This document shows positions 1-6,711 of a stretch of DNA of 12,623 nucleotides, piece by piece. Source of the DNA: Baffinella frigidus (taxonomy: Eukaryota; Cryptophyceae; Cryptomonadales; Baffinellaceae); contig MU646666.1 of the NCBI GenBank assembly GCA_026770585.1, positions 345,375-357,997 of the forward strand, read 5' to 3'. Below the pieces are notes generated by a model. That model made no database searches. It was not told where the DNA came from and saw only the letters and a list, made by a program, of their open reading frames with translations. How positions within the stretch are numbered: position 1 is the stretch's first letter; each line of letters starts with the position of its first letter. The position numbers were made by a program, and so were the translations under genes.

Positions 1-110
1 GCGTCGCCCCGCAACAATGCGTCAGCCCGCGCGTTCTCCCCCGCCTCCGCAGCCTGCGCCCGGGTTGCTGCCGCGGGTGCTGCCTCCTTGCCCGCGGGCG
101 CCCGCCCCCC
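1..110 (-). CDS. exon D (partial) of unrecognised minus-strand gene
   Basis: Read on the minus strand this starts after a 3' splice site (gttcgcgcag at 120-111) and stays open for 36 codons to the window edge. It begins GGRAPAGKEAAPAAATRAQ and continues as an Ala/Glu/Arg-rich stretch (AAEAGENARADALLRGD) that looks helical or coiled-coil-like. The acceptor is in phase 0, matching the phase-0 donor of exon C at 1032, so the two can be joined without a frame break. GC-rich codon choice matches the other exons here. The family is not recognised and the C-terminus lies outside the window. The region is short and Ala-rich, and the opposite strand is also open, so the call rests on the splice-site and phase match. 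Confidence 0.45.
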
Positions 111-490
111 CTGCGCGAACTGCCCGCGGGGTGTGTGTCAGTCACGAGGGAGGGTGTGCTGGATACACGGGGAGTGTGTTCGACACACCTGAGTGAGTGT
201 TAGACACACCCAGGTGAGTGTGCGCCCGCCCCCCCCCTGCGCGAACTGCCCGCGCCATGCGTGGCAGTACACCGATTGCTGCCGGGAAACACTCTGGCCC
301 CGTCAGATTAGTACGAGGGGTGGTGTGCTGCTCCACCCACCGGCGTCAGCTTTCGTGCGTGGACTGCCCGCGGGGTGGATGTCAGGCACGAGGGGTGGTG
401 TTAGCCGGGCGAGTGTTCGACGCATCCGGGTAAGTGTTCCGGACGAGTGTGCTGCTTCGCATGTCGGCTTCAGCTTTCGTGCGTGGCTCG
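98..490. repeat. degenerate tandem duplication around the exon D acceptor
   Basis: The segment 98-128, which is the start of exon D plus its 3' splice site, is repeated nearly unchanged at 222-254. Further fragments follow: the block from ctgcccgcgg through cacgagg occurs at about 121-150 and 363-393, and cagctttcgtgcgtgg occurs at 346-362 and 470-486. Between them are short related units around gtgttcgacacacctgagtg. This is intron sequence of the minus gene built from copies of its own exon boundary. Confidence 0.6.
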
Positions 491-522
491 ATGCAAAGGG
501 TTGATGCCATGCACGCCACCAG

Positions 523-720
523 GACCCATCCCCCCTCCTGCTCTCTCTCCTCCTTCTCTCCTCTCCCTCCCCCCGGCTCTCTGACCCTCACAGCATACTT
601 ACTTGAAGAGGAATCCTAGCTCTGCCTCAGAGGAGAGAGGGGAGAGAGGAAAGAGGGGCGAGAGGGGAGGGAGAGGGGGGAGGCGAGGGTGGGAGAAAAG
701 AGAGGGGAGCGTTCCAGCGA
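523..720. repeat. pyrimidine-rich then purine-rich tracts in intron C-D
   Basis: 523-581 is a CT/C-rich tract (ctctctcctccttctctcc type). 627-716 is a GA-rich tract on the plus strand (gagaggggagagaggaaag type), hence a pyrimidine tract on the sense strand of the minus gene. A single copy of the MITE terminus tagctctgcctcag sits between them at 617-630. From 720 to 850 I see nothing recognisable. Confidence 0.6.
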
Positions 721-858
721 GAAATACACGAGGGCGAAACGACTGAAGCGAAATACGGGCCAGGGGGGTTCAGTAGACCTGAGCGTCAATCCGCTCCTGG
801 GGAGTGACCGGCTTCCCCCCATGCGCCCACGGATCCGCCCCCGCGATCGTCGGTGCCT

Positions 859-897
859 GGGTTAGGGTGTAGGGTTTAGGGTTAAGGTTGTGGGTTC
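859..897. repeat. short telomere-like heptamer tract
   Basis: Variants of TTTAGGG (gttaggg, tgtaggg, tttaggg, ttaagg) in a row, in the plus orientation. It lies in the intron between exons C and D of the minus gene. Confidence 0.7.
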
Positions 898-1031
898 ACG
901 GATACAGTCCATCTAAACGATTTGTACTATAATCTTATCCATTGCCCTGGAATTCTAACCGCGTCTCCCCCAGATATCCGGGGGGGAAGGAACTCGGCCG
1001 CTGCTATGTGGTAAGGCGAGTGGGGCGCTAC

Positions 1032-1121
1032 CGTGGTCATGTAATCGCGCTCGGAGCGGTCGTGGTCCATCTCCTCCATCCGGTGCTCCAGCAGCCCCGC
1101 CGCCCGCCAGTCCGACTTCCC
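1032..1121 (-). CDS. exon C of unrecognised minus-strand gene
   Basis: The minus strand reads acceptor gcgcag at 1127-1122, then 30 uninterrupted codons beginning GKSDWRAAGLLEHRMEEMD and ending HDRSERDYMTT, then donor gtagcg from 1031. Both junctions are phase 0, so the exon can be skipped or joined without frame change. It fits between exon B (phase-0 donor at 4086) and exon D (phase-0 acceptor at 110). The peptide is charged and amphipathic (EHRMEEMDHDRSERD), typical of a helical segment, and I do not recognise the family. Three decayed copies of its first 34 or so bases, with the 3' splice site, lie just upstream in the gene (1184, 1451, 1510). They lack the rest of the exon, which supports this copy as the functional one. 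Confidence 0.6.
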
Positions 1122-1140
1122 CTGCGCGTTTGGGGTGCAG

Positions 1141-1183
1141 CGTTACAGGTGTGGGTTCAGGGATTGGGGATTGGGGTTTCTGG
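1141..1183. repeat. telomere-like heptamers next to exon C acceptor
   Basis: GGGGATT/GGGTTCA-type heptamers fill the gap between the exon C acceptor region and the first echo of exon C. On the sense strand of the minus gene they form a C/A/T-rich tract upstream of the splice acceptor. Confidence 0.55.
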
Positions 1184-1221
1184 TCCAGCAGCCCTGCCAC
1201 CCGCCAGTCCGACTTCCCCTG
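1184..1221 (-). pseudogene. echo 1 of exon C start with its 3' splice site
   Basis: These 38 bases match 1087-1124 (the start of exon C on the minus strand plus its AG) at about 36 of 38 positions. The copy stops at the equivalent of codon 12, after which the sequence is unrelated heptamer repeat. No donor follows in frame, so it is read as a non-functional exon fragment. Confidence 0.75.
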
Positions 1222-1277
1222 TGGGCCCGTGCGTGCGTTTCAGGAATTGTGGCGCAGGGTGTGTGGATTGTGTGTGG

Positions 1278-1447
1278 GTCAGGGTTTGTTTGTGAGCTGG
1301 GGTTTGGGGGGTGGGGTTTAGGGTTTGGGGTTTGAGGTTTAGGGTTTAGGGTTTGGGGTGTAGGGATTAGGGATTAGGGATTAGGGATTGGGGATTAGGG
1401 GTTGGGGATTGGGGATTAGGGATTAGGGATTAGGGAATAGGGATTTA
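1278..1447. repeat. telomere-like heptamer array (TTTAGGG/GATTAGG)
   Basis: About 170 bases of seven-base units: first ggtttgg and gtttagg variants, then a run of gattagg units (gggattagggattaggg). This is plant/alga-type telomere sequence in an interstitial position. The sense strand of the minus gene reads CCCTAAA/CCTAATC. Confidence 0.85.
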
Positions 1448-1450
1448 GTT

Positions 1451-1511
1451 TCAGCAGCCCAGCTGCCCGCCAGTCCGACTTCCCCTGTGCGTTTCGGGTG
1501 CAGCGTTCAGG
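1451..1511 (-). pseudogene. echo 2 of exon C start plus intron end
   Basis: 1451-1487 repeats the exon C start (agtccgacttcccctg core) and 1488-1511 repeats the adjoining intron sequence (gtgcagcgtt). It is therefore a copy of the whole intron-exon boundary, truncated on the exon side. The first eight exon codons are nearly intact and then diverge. Confidence 0.7.
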
Positions 1512-1537
1512 GCCGCCAGTCCTTCTTCCAATGTGGG
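1510..1537 (-). pseudogene. echo 3 of exon C start, degraded
   Basis: The sequence gccgccagtccttcttcc resembles the exon C start (gcccgccagtccgacttcc) with substitutions. It directly abuts echo 2. Further telomere-like units follow at 1538-1590. Confidence 0.45.
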
Positions 1538-1812
1538 TGTGGGGTGTAGGGTGTAGGGTCTGGGTGCAGGGATTAGGGTTTAAGGTTCAGGGCTTCGACA
1601 GTCCTGCTGCACGCCCTCCTGTCCTGCCTCCATGAGATCCCTAGTACCTAATCCCTCATCCCCAATCCCTAATCCCTACACCCCAAGTGGCCGTGGAGGC
1701 CACTTCGTGTTAACGCTTCAGCGTGTGTGGGTGCACTTCAGGGTGCGTGGGGCTGGAGTTTGGGGTGTAGGGTGTAGGGTTTGGATTTAGGGATGAGGGA
1801 TTAGGGTTCGTG
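1538..1812. repeat. mixed-orientation telomere-like tracts with a hairpin
   Basis: Plus-orientation heptamers (tgtaggg, gattaggg) lie at 1538-1590 and 1757-1812. Between them, 1650-1684 is in the opposite orientation (aatccctaatccctac), the only inverted tract in the minus gene. It is followed by a perfect hairpin at 1685-1705 (aagtggcc, 5-base loop, ggccactt). Confidence 0.65.
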
Positions 1813-2010
1813 GTGCTTGGTTTCGGAAACACACACCACCTGGGCCCCAGCCAGCGTCTTACTGGTGGTGTACGTACGGAGAAATTAGTAAGGGCGTAGT
1901 AAATTTAATTAGGCCTCCTAATCAAATAACCGAAAAGGTGTTGCACCAGGACGACGCCTTCGCCGTCCGCAGTAAGATCAGTTGGGATTAGTGGACCGTC
2001 GTTGGTTCGT
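1813..2010. other. unassigned intron sequence
   Basis: I see no element with recognisable ends here. The bases acctgggccccagcca at about 1838 match the tail of the 105-118 bp minisatellite unit (2797 and onward), so this may hold a stray unit fragment. A short open stretch near 1940-1990 is discussed among the rejected items. Confidence 0.4.
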
Positions 2011-2093
2011 GGAGGGCGGCTCGCAACCTGGCTGGAGAGGAGTGACGCGTCATCGCGCGTCTCGTCGGCCGTCCACCCCCAGTTTCACATGTT

Positions 2094-2120
2094 AGGTATC
2101 CACGTTTTACGTGGATACCT
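2094..2120. repeat. perfect 12-bp stem hairpin
   Basis: aggtatccacgt at 2094-2105, loop ttt, then its exact reverse complement at 2109-2120. The homologous place in repeat copy 2 (2576-2600) has the left arm beginning but no return arm. Confidence 0.75.
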
Positions 2121-2242
2121 TGACTAACATTACATGTTAGTCAACCGTCGTTTGCGGCTCTCCCCAGGGAGGCTCCAAACCTGACTCGAGAGGCTCTCCT
2201 CAAATGCACGATGCATCGAGCATTCCACCCCACCAAGGCACA

Positions 2243-2390
2243 CTACGCTAGACCTGAGTGGAAGCAATCGCAAAAGTCGATTGTGACAAATTCCCTTGAA
2301 ATTCTGTCAACTTTTTTAAAAAAGGCCGGAAATCCGGCCTGTTTGTGTAAAGCGAATCGATGCGATTGCCCACACTCAGGTCTAGCGTAG
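2243..2390. mobile_element. MITE-like element with 30-bp terminal inverted repeats
   Basis: The left end ctacgctagacctgagtg and the right end cactcaggtctagcgtag are inverted copies, extending inward through gcaatcgca. The interior has its own hairpin (aggccgga/tccggcct at 2323-2340) and no coding capacity. The 148-bp size with long arms fits a non-autonomous foldback or MITE element. I could not define a clear target-site duplication. Confidence 0.7.
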
Positions 2391-2720
2391 GTAGGTGGTT
2401 TCAGCGTAGGACTCGGGGGCGCGTGCTGGCTGAAAGGCTCGGAACCGGGGAAACTGACATTAGGATTATGAGGATTAGTCTACCGTCGTTCGCGGGTGGG
2501 AGGGTCGCAACCTGGCTGGAAAGGAGTGACGCGTCGTCACGCGACTCGTCCGCCGTCCACCCCCAGTTTCACATTAGGTATGCACGTGTTACATGCTAGT
2601 CAACCGTCGTTCGTGGCTCTCTCCAGGGAGGCTCACAACCCGTCGTTCGTGGCTGTTCCTAGTGAGGCTCGCAACCTGGCTGGAGAGGAGTGACGCGTCG
2701 TCGCGCGACTCGTCCGCCGT

Positions 2721-3325
2721 CCACGCCCACGGCCCTTTCGATACTGCCGCCTGGGTAGGGGTTTTGGAGTTAGGTGTTGAACCTTTCGAACACACAACCC
2801 ACCTGGGCCCCAACCAGGTTTTGTTCCACGCCCACGGCCCTTTCGATACTGCCGCCTGCGTAGGAATTTTGAGGTTAGGGGTTAGGTTGTTAACCTTTCG
2901 AAATAAAACCCGCCTTGGCCCCAACCAGGTTTTGGTCCACGCCCACGGCCCTTTCGATACTGCCGCCTGCGCAGGGTTTTTGAAGTTAAGGGTTTCGGGT
3001 TTCGAAGACAGCCAAGAGCAACACCGCTGGCCCGGACGCTCTCTCAGCACAGCGCCACGCCCGCAGCCCTTTCGATGCTGGCGCCTGTAGGCCCCCAACT
3101 GGAAGGTTAGACCCCTAACCTCAAACCCCAACTGGAAGGTTAAACTCCCAACCTCAAAGGGCCAACAGCCGTCAACGCCCACGGCCCTGTCGATACTGCC
3201 GCCTGCGTAGGAATTTTGAGGTTAGGGGTTAGGGTGTTAGCCTTTCGAAAACAAAACCCGCCTGGGCCCCAACCAGGTGTTGGTCCACGCCCACGGCCCT
3301 TTCGAAACTGGCGGGGGTTGGGGGT
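2721..3325. repeat. minisatellite of about 105-118 bp units, six copies
   Basis: Units begin with ccacgcccacggcccttt at 2721, 2826, 2937, 3055 (diverged), 3173 and 3285 (partial). Each carries tcgatactgccgcctg, then a telomere-like gaggttaggggttagg segment, then ggccccaaccagg. The long minus-strand open frame over it has a repeated peptide but no start, splice or family signal, so it is not called as a gene. Within 3100-3160 a 28-30 bp subunit (caactggaaggtta) is duplicated. Confidence 0.75.
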
Positions 3326-3341
3326 TCGGGTTTTAACCTCG

Positions 3342-3590
3342 CCGGTTGGGGTTTAGGGTTTAATGGTTCAGATTTGGGGGTTGGGGTTGAGGCATGGGGT
3401 TAGGGGTTGGGGGACAGGGTTTGGAGTGTGGGGTTTGGGTTGAGGGATGCGGGTTTGGGGTTTGGGGTTTGTGGTTAGGGGTTTTAGGGTTTAGGATTTA
3501 GGGTTTAGGGTTTATGATTCAGGTTTTAGAGTTTAGGGTTTACGTGATATTTACGTGATAGATGGGTTACAGGGTTTAGGGTGTAGGGGA
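3342..3590. repeat. telomere-like heptamer-rich region
   Basis: Irregular runs of ggtttgg, tttaggg, gtttagg and tgtaggg units with a short duplication (tttacgtgata twice at 3539-3559). Orientation is the same as the array at 1278, so the sense strand of the minus gene is the C-rich strand. 3591-3671 shows nothing recognisable. Confidence 0.75.
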
Positions 3591-3671
3591 ACGAACCAGG
3601 TACTAAAGAAGCGAACTCGTCCCAAAACGCGCAATAAGACACGCGCAAGAAGGAGTCTTAGCGCGAACACC

Positions 3672-3842
3672 TAGCTCTGTCTCAGTCTGATTTGGTCGCA
3701 CCATTTTGTTGAGACTGGGCTCTGTCTCAGTCCGATTTGAAAATGGTGAGACCGCGCTCTCTTTCACTCCAAAGTTAACGGGTTTGTACCGCCTGGGATG
3801 CCAGCTTGAGAACAGTCTGGCAACCCGACTGAGGCAGAGCTA
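3672..3842. mobile_element. MITE family 1 copy (TAGCTCTG ends), 171 bp
   Basis: Starts tagctctgtctcagtc and ends caacccgactgaggcagagcta (last 20 bases 3823-3842); the ends are inverted repeats. A second internal copy of the left terminus (gctctgtctcagtc) starts at 3719. The pair caccatttt/aaaatggtg forms an inner stem. The element has no coding capacity. Other copies in this window lie at 6604, 7813, 8872 and 9782. Confidence 0.7.
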
Positions 3843-3911
3843 AAACCCGGGCACTGACCACCAAACCCTAGCCTGGGAAAATCGTCAAATTTCGACTTCG
3901 GTGCAAAGCAG

Positions 3912-3961
3912 TTTTAAAACTCCAAAACCCCTGCTGTGGTCAAGATTTGGGAGTTTTAAAA
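3912..3961. repeat. 12-bp inverted repeat with 26-base spacer
   Basis: ttttaaaactcc at 3912-3923 is the exact reverse complement of ggagttttaaaa at 3950-3961. It lies in intron B-C of the minus gene. Confidence 0.55.
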
Positions 3962-4085
3962 ATCACAGACGCCGGAATCCGGCGGCCTCCAAGGGGAAAA
4001 TGGCTCCACAAAATCATCGATTTGCCCAGGCCGTGAGTGTTTGTGGGAACAAGCGGGGTCCATGGAGCCATGGTGAGCGCGTTAC

Positions 4086-4275
4086 CGGGTCCCCCTTGGT
4101 AGCCACGAGCTCCTTGAGCCCATGCACCCGCCCCATCCCCAGCCACGCCCCCGACGTCTTGCCGATCTGCAGCGGGCGCACGTGCAGCTGGCAGTGCACG
4201 CCGAACCTGCCACGCCACAGCGGACGGTCAGACCGTGCGCTCCGCGCCGTGCTCGGAGATGAACAGGGCGGGCGG
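4086..4275 (-). CDS. exon B of unrecognised minus-strand gene
   Basis: The minus frame gives a convincing protein segment, RFGVHCQLHVRPLQIGKTSG followed by AWLGMGRVHGLKELVATKGDP, ending at donor gtaacg (4085). If the exon begins after ctgcag (AG at 4277-4276), it is 190 nt, completes the split codon left by exon A and is open throughout. The first 20 or so residues in that frame are Ser/Arg/Pro-rich and unlike the rest. A neighbouring frame over the same bases reads PALFISEHGAERTV and then hits TGA. So either the acceptor is elsewhere, or a one-base shift near 4225 separates two true coding halves. The family is not recognised. The phase-0 end matches exon C. Confidence 0.5.
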
Positions 4276-4333
4276 CTGCAGTCTAGCCGAAGGGGCAGGG
4301 CGGCGGCGATGAAGCGGGGTGGCGGGCGCTCAC

Positions 4334-4460
4334 CCGCATTCGACGGGCACCTTGAGGTTATCATCCCGCAGCATGCCCGACAAACTCGATGGTTCCCTGA
4401 TCGCCACCGTGTGCGCCTGTTTCCCCAGGTAGCTCTGATACGTCTCTGCCTGCGCCTGCG
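4334..4460 (-). CDS. exon A of unrecognised minus-strand gene
   Basis: On the minus strand, after the acceptor ctag (4464-4461), the frame reads QAQAETYQSYLGKQAHTVAI then REPSSLSGMLRDDNLKVPVE, ending with donor gtgagcg from 4333 in phase 2. The exon starts in phase 1, so at least one more exon lies upstream, between here and the divergent gene at 5289. The 58-nt intron to exon B is short but has good GT-AG ends. An alternative acceptor five bases further in (cgcag) is possible. The polypyrimidine tract before the acceptor is weak. I do not recognise the protein family. Confidence 0.5.
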
Positions 4461-4730
4461 CTAGCGATCCTCCCCCGCCCTGCCAAAGGGTTTTCGTTCA
4501 TCGTCCTGGTCCCAGGCACGCACGGAACAGCGGCACGGGTGCACCGATAACGTCACCTAATCCCAGCCAGCGGGGAGCCAAATTTCCGGGAGAACACCCT
4601 GATGCTGCACGGTTTTCAGGCCCCGGCCAGCGTGGTTTCAGACGCCTGCCTGAAGGGGCCCTACCTGCGAGACGCACACTGCGACCGTCGCAACGACGAG
4701 ACACGCCCCGGAGATCCAGACCGCCACCCG
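4461..4730. other. unassigned region between divergent genes, possible 5' exon of the minus gene
   Basis: A minus-strand stretch ending at gcag|gtaggg (about 4664) is open and ends in phase 1, as exon A requires. Part of it overlaps sequence repeated at 6416 (gatccagaccgccaccc), so its coding status is doubtful. No ATG in that frame was identified. Plus-strand frames are also open here without a recognisable protein. Confidence 0.2.
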
Positions 4731-5288
4731 TTTCCCGCGGCTGCTCGCCCCATTTGCGCGCACGGAGGCGCCACCGCCGTCCGGCGAAACCAACTCCACC
4801 ATGCCCCGCTAATAGCCGACGTTTTACAACTGAAGGATAGACTTTTAAAAGGGCCGGGGGGGGATTCCTTAAAAGTCGGTTAATCGGAGTTCTGAAATTA
4901 ACCCGCTTCTCAGCTAAATTTGTACTCAGGAGTGGTCAACCAAGGGTTATTTGTACCGAGTGAGTGGTTAACCAAGGGGTTGGCCAAGGGATGCCACTTA
5001 AAGTTTTAAAACTGGGGCCTTGCGGACTTTTCTGAAAAGACCTCATCTCTCATAGCAGACCCTGGTACAAATTTTTAAGGCTGAGACGAGTTTTAGAATT
5101 AACCCCCCCTCGCCTAAAATTTGTACCGTGGGCTGCTATGAGGTCTTTTCAGAAAAGTCCGCAAGCAGTTCCTGGTACAAAACTGCCCTAAATCAGGTGA
5201 TTGGGAAGCCGGCACTTAAAATAACTGGGGTCTCCACCGAGGATCGGCCCCCCTGCTCCCCCCCTCCGTCTCCCTTCCGCCAATCGAC
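4731..5288 (+). promoter_or_regulatory. upstream/5'UTR module, copy 1, next to the FKBP-like gene
   Basis: This is everything between the shared block gtttcccgcg and the start codon at 5289. It holds two tandem 31-33 base units (atttgtac..., then gtggt(t)aaccaagg) at 4918-4977, a large inverted repeat (5019-5165), repeated TTTGTACC/GGTACAAA motifs and a C-rich leader just before ATG. The same layout recurs at 6872-7526 inside intron 2. Its position between head-to-head genes suggests a shared promoter region. No TATA box is evident. Confidence 0.5.
5019..5165. repeat. 147-bp inverted repeat, perfect 28-bp arms
   Basis: The left arm 5019-5046 (cttgcggacttttctgaaaa...) is the exact reverse complement of 5138-5165. 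Pairing resumes after a 4-base bulge (catagcag / ctgctatg) and continues through ctggtacaaatttt / aaaatttgtacc, leaving a loop of about 35-40 bases. The matching structure in the second module copy is at 7111-7245. Confidence 0.85.
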
Positions 5289-5392
5289 ATGATCTCGACG
5301 ATGCGCCCGGTACTTATCGCGATGCTGGCGGCCTCCTCGCTCCCCGGCGCCGCGGCGTTCCTCGGCACGCCCTCCCTCGCCTCGTCGCGCAG
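5289..5392 (+). CDS. FKBP-like gene exon 1: signal peptide and transit start
   Basis: ATG at 5289 opens MISTMRPVLIAMLAASSLPG, followed by AAAFLGTPSLASSR. This is a signal peptide (Arg 6, hydrophobic 7-18, AAA cleavage site at 21-23) with Phe at position 24 just after the cut, then a Ser/Arg-rich transit-like stretch. The pattern is known for plastid import into complex red plastids. The exon ends in phase 2 at gcag|gttcga. Joining to exon 2 completes an Arg codon. A second in-frame ATG at 5301 would give a shorter n-region. The first ATG is preferred because the module copy at 7526 preserves the same MIST(I/M)RPVLIA start. Confidence 0.65.
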
Positions 5393-5624
5393 GTTCGATA
5401 AAAAGAAACATTCACTGAGCTCTCCGCGATGGTGGTGTTGAGCACGGATCAAGCACAACAGGCGTTGCAGAACAGAGCATGCTGGTCGGCTCGCGTAGGG
5501 TTCTGCCAGGGTTGCAGTTTTGCTGCTCGTGGGGTCGTGCCCAGCCCTCCTCCTGACAAGACGCAGTCCTGCGAAAATCTGCACTCCTGAAACCAGCACA
5601 CCCACACCCAAACCCACACGCCAG
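5393..5624 (+). other. intron 1 of the FKBP-like gene
   Basis: 232 bp, GT at 5393 and AG at 5623-5624, preceded by a C/A-rich tract (cacacccacacccaaac). No repeat element was recognised inside. Confidence 0.55.
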
Positions 5625-5862
5625 GCCCGCCGCGGCCGCCACGGCGCAGCCTGCGGGCGCACTCGCGCTGCGTTGCGGTGTGGAGCGCATGGAGCGGCGC
5701 GCGTTCGGAGGGCTGGTCGCTGCGGGGATCGGCGCGCTGGCGATGCCGGCGAGGGGCGCGTGGGCGGGGGAGTCGGCGATGAGGAAGCTCATGCCCTCCG
5801 AGGCGGAGCTCGCGAGCTATGAGGCAGCGGCGGGGGGGGTGCTCTTCAAGGATGTTGCCCCG
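5625..5862 (+). CDS. FKBP-like gene exon 2: lumen (Tat) signal and start of domain
   Basis: Phase-1 acceptor ccag|G, then 79 open codons. Residues 36-58 are Ala-rich and end ...GVERME. Arg 59-Arg 60 then begin RRAFGGLVAAGIGALAMPAR followed by GAWA, a twin-arginine thylakoid signal with a cleavage site after AWA at 82. The mature protein would start near Gly 83 (GESAMRKLMPSEAELASYEA) and enter the FKBP-like domain at AAGGVLFKDVAP, typical of the strand before the VKxGD motif. The donor cg|gtgagg is strong and phase 0. Together with exon 1 this gives a three-step route: ER, then plastid stroma, then thylakoid lumen by the Tat pathway. The Tat reading is clear in sequence; the family reading comes from the join to exon 3. 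Confidence 0.7.
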
Positions 5863-6064
5863 GTGAGGAGAGCAGGGTGTGGGGTCTGCTGTTGTGGCTG
5901 CCAGGGTTGAGGTTGCTAGCATCGTCTTGAGATGAAACCTGATCCCTCTCCTCTCCTCAGACCATACATAATGTGAGGTAAATATTTATTCATGAGAACA
6001 GTCACTCCCAGTTGGCTTATTCCAGGCTACGTATGGCTATTAAGTGGACCTCGCCCAGAGGTCT

Positions 6065-6214
6065 CACTGCACTGCCAGGGCGGAGTTTTTGTATTAGTCA
6101 ACTCACCTGCGAATGTGTAGTAAAGAAGTACCCAATCTGGGTACCTCGTTTCTAAGTCGACAGATTTTGTGGGTGAATTGACTTTGAAAAAATGTCCGGC
6201 CTGGCAGTGCACTG
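6065..6214. mobile_element. nested inverted-repeat element, about 150 bp
   Basis: The left arm cactgcactgccagggcgga continues through gtcaactcacc. The right arm ends in gtccggcctggcagtgcactg. The arms are imperfect inverted copies over about 43 bases. The centre has a perfect stem gtaccca/tgggtac at 6128-6144. Confidence 0.65.
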
Positions 6215-6240
6215 CTCACTGGACGCCCCGGAGATCTCAT

Positions 6241-6392
6241 CCGGGCGAGTATTCCTCAGGAATACGATTTCGGGGATCTCCGATTCTATTTTGGTGTATC
6301 TTAAGGATATAAATGAAGGCTACATAGGCGAATGTCTAACGTATACCCTTTAAGATACACCAAAAGCGTATTCCTGAGGAATACTCGCCGGG
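6241..6392. mobile_element. nested inverted-repeat element whose ends are palindromes
   Basis: Both arms contain a near-perfect palindrome of 17 bases (gtattcctcaggaatac at 6249-6265 and gtattcctgaggaatac at 6368-6384). An inner pair ttggtgtatcttaa (6291-6304) and ttaagatacaccaa (6350-6363) continues the foldback. No coding capacity. Confidence 0.7.
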
Positions 6393-6603
6393 ATTAGATC
6401 CAGGCCGCTCGCTAGAGATCCAGACCGCCACCCTTTTCACTCCGAGCCAGAACATTTCGCCTAAGTCGACTCCCCCTGAAAACCACAGCCTGAAGTCAAA
6501 TGCCGGCTCCCAGAGCCGGTCCATCTAAACGAAATGGCAACTTACTGCCGAGGATCAGGTTTGTTGACTTAAGGTAAAAGATCCTGGCTGGCAGTGCATT
6601 TCC

Positions 6604-6711
6604 TGCTCTGCCTGGGTTTTATTCTGGCTCGTCCTTACGAGCAGAAATCCAGTGCACAAGGGCGAATGTGACGCCTTCAGGACGAGCCGGAATGGAACTC
6701 AGGCAGAGCTA
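6604..6711. mobile_element. MITE family 1 relative, 108 bp
   Basis: Starts tgctctgcctgggttttatt and ends aatggaactcaggcagagcta (last 20 bases 6692-6711). The arms match over about 32 bases through ggctcgtcct/aggacgagcc. It shares the CTCTGCC / GGCAGAG termini with the elements at 3672, 7813, 8872 and 9782. Confidence 0.65.

Larger units (their letters stand above)
2011..2720. repeat. three-copy dispersed unit (CTCGCAACCTGGCTGG family)
   Basis: A block with the core cgcaacctggctgg, then ggagtgacgcgtc and cgccgtccacccccag, occurs at about 2018-2092, 2510-2575 and 2668-2725. Copies 1 and 2 continue into cagtttcacat and then a gttagtcaaccgtcgtt segment. Copy 3 runs directly into the minisatellite at 2721. 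Between copies 1 and 2 lies a separate terminal-inverted-repeat element (2243-2390). No coding potential is credible: the open frames through here are the repeat itself. Confidence 0.65.

Noticed and set aside
1940-1995. Possible minus-strand exon reading LTADGEGVVLVQHLFG
   Set aside because: Looks protein-like over 16 or so residues, but there is no convincing acceptor/donor pair and a stop follows soon; unsupported.
2589-3182. 197-codon minus-strand frame with repeated peptide
   Set aside because: It is the minisatellite unit read through; units of 105-118 bp do not preserve one frame, and no family signal is seen.
2721-3325. Regular repeats as a CRISPR-like array
   Set aside because: Units are over 100 bp with no short conserved repeat and unique spacer pattern, and the context is eukaryotic.
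4602-4883. Plus-strand frame starting MLHGFQAPASVVSDACLKGP
   Set aside because: Its second half lies in sequence repeated elsewhere in the window, no splice or family support, and the region is upstream of the called start.
5216-5922. Several minus-strand frames of 72-157 codons
   Set aside because: Shadows of the GC-rich plus-strand exons 1 and 2; the plus frame has a coherent targeting peptide and correct splice phases.
5946-5985. Acceptor ctctcctctcctcag at 5960 as the true end of intron 2
   Set aside because: It reads only a few codons (TIHNVR) before a stop, while the acceptor at 8374 restores the FKBP-like domain in phase.
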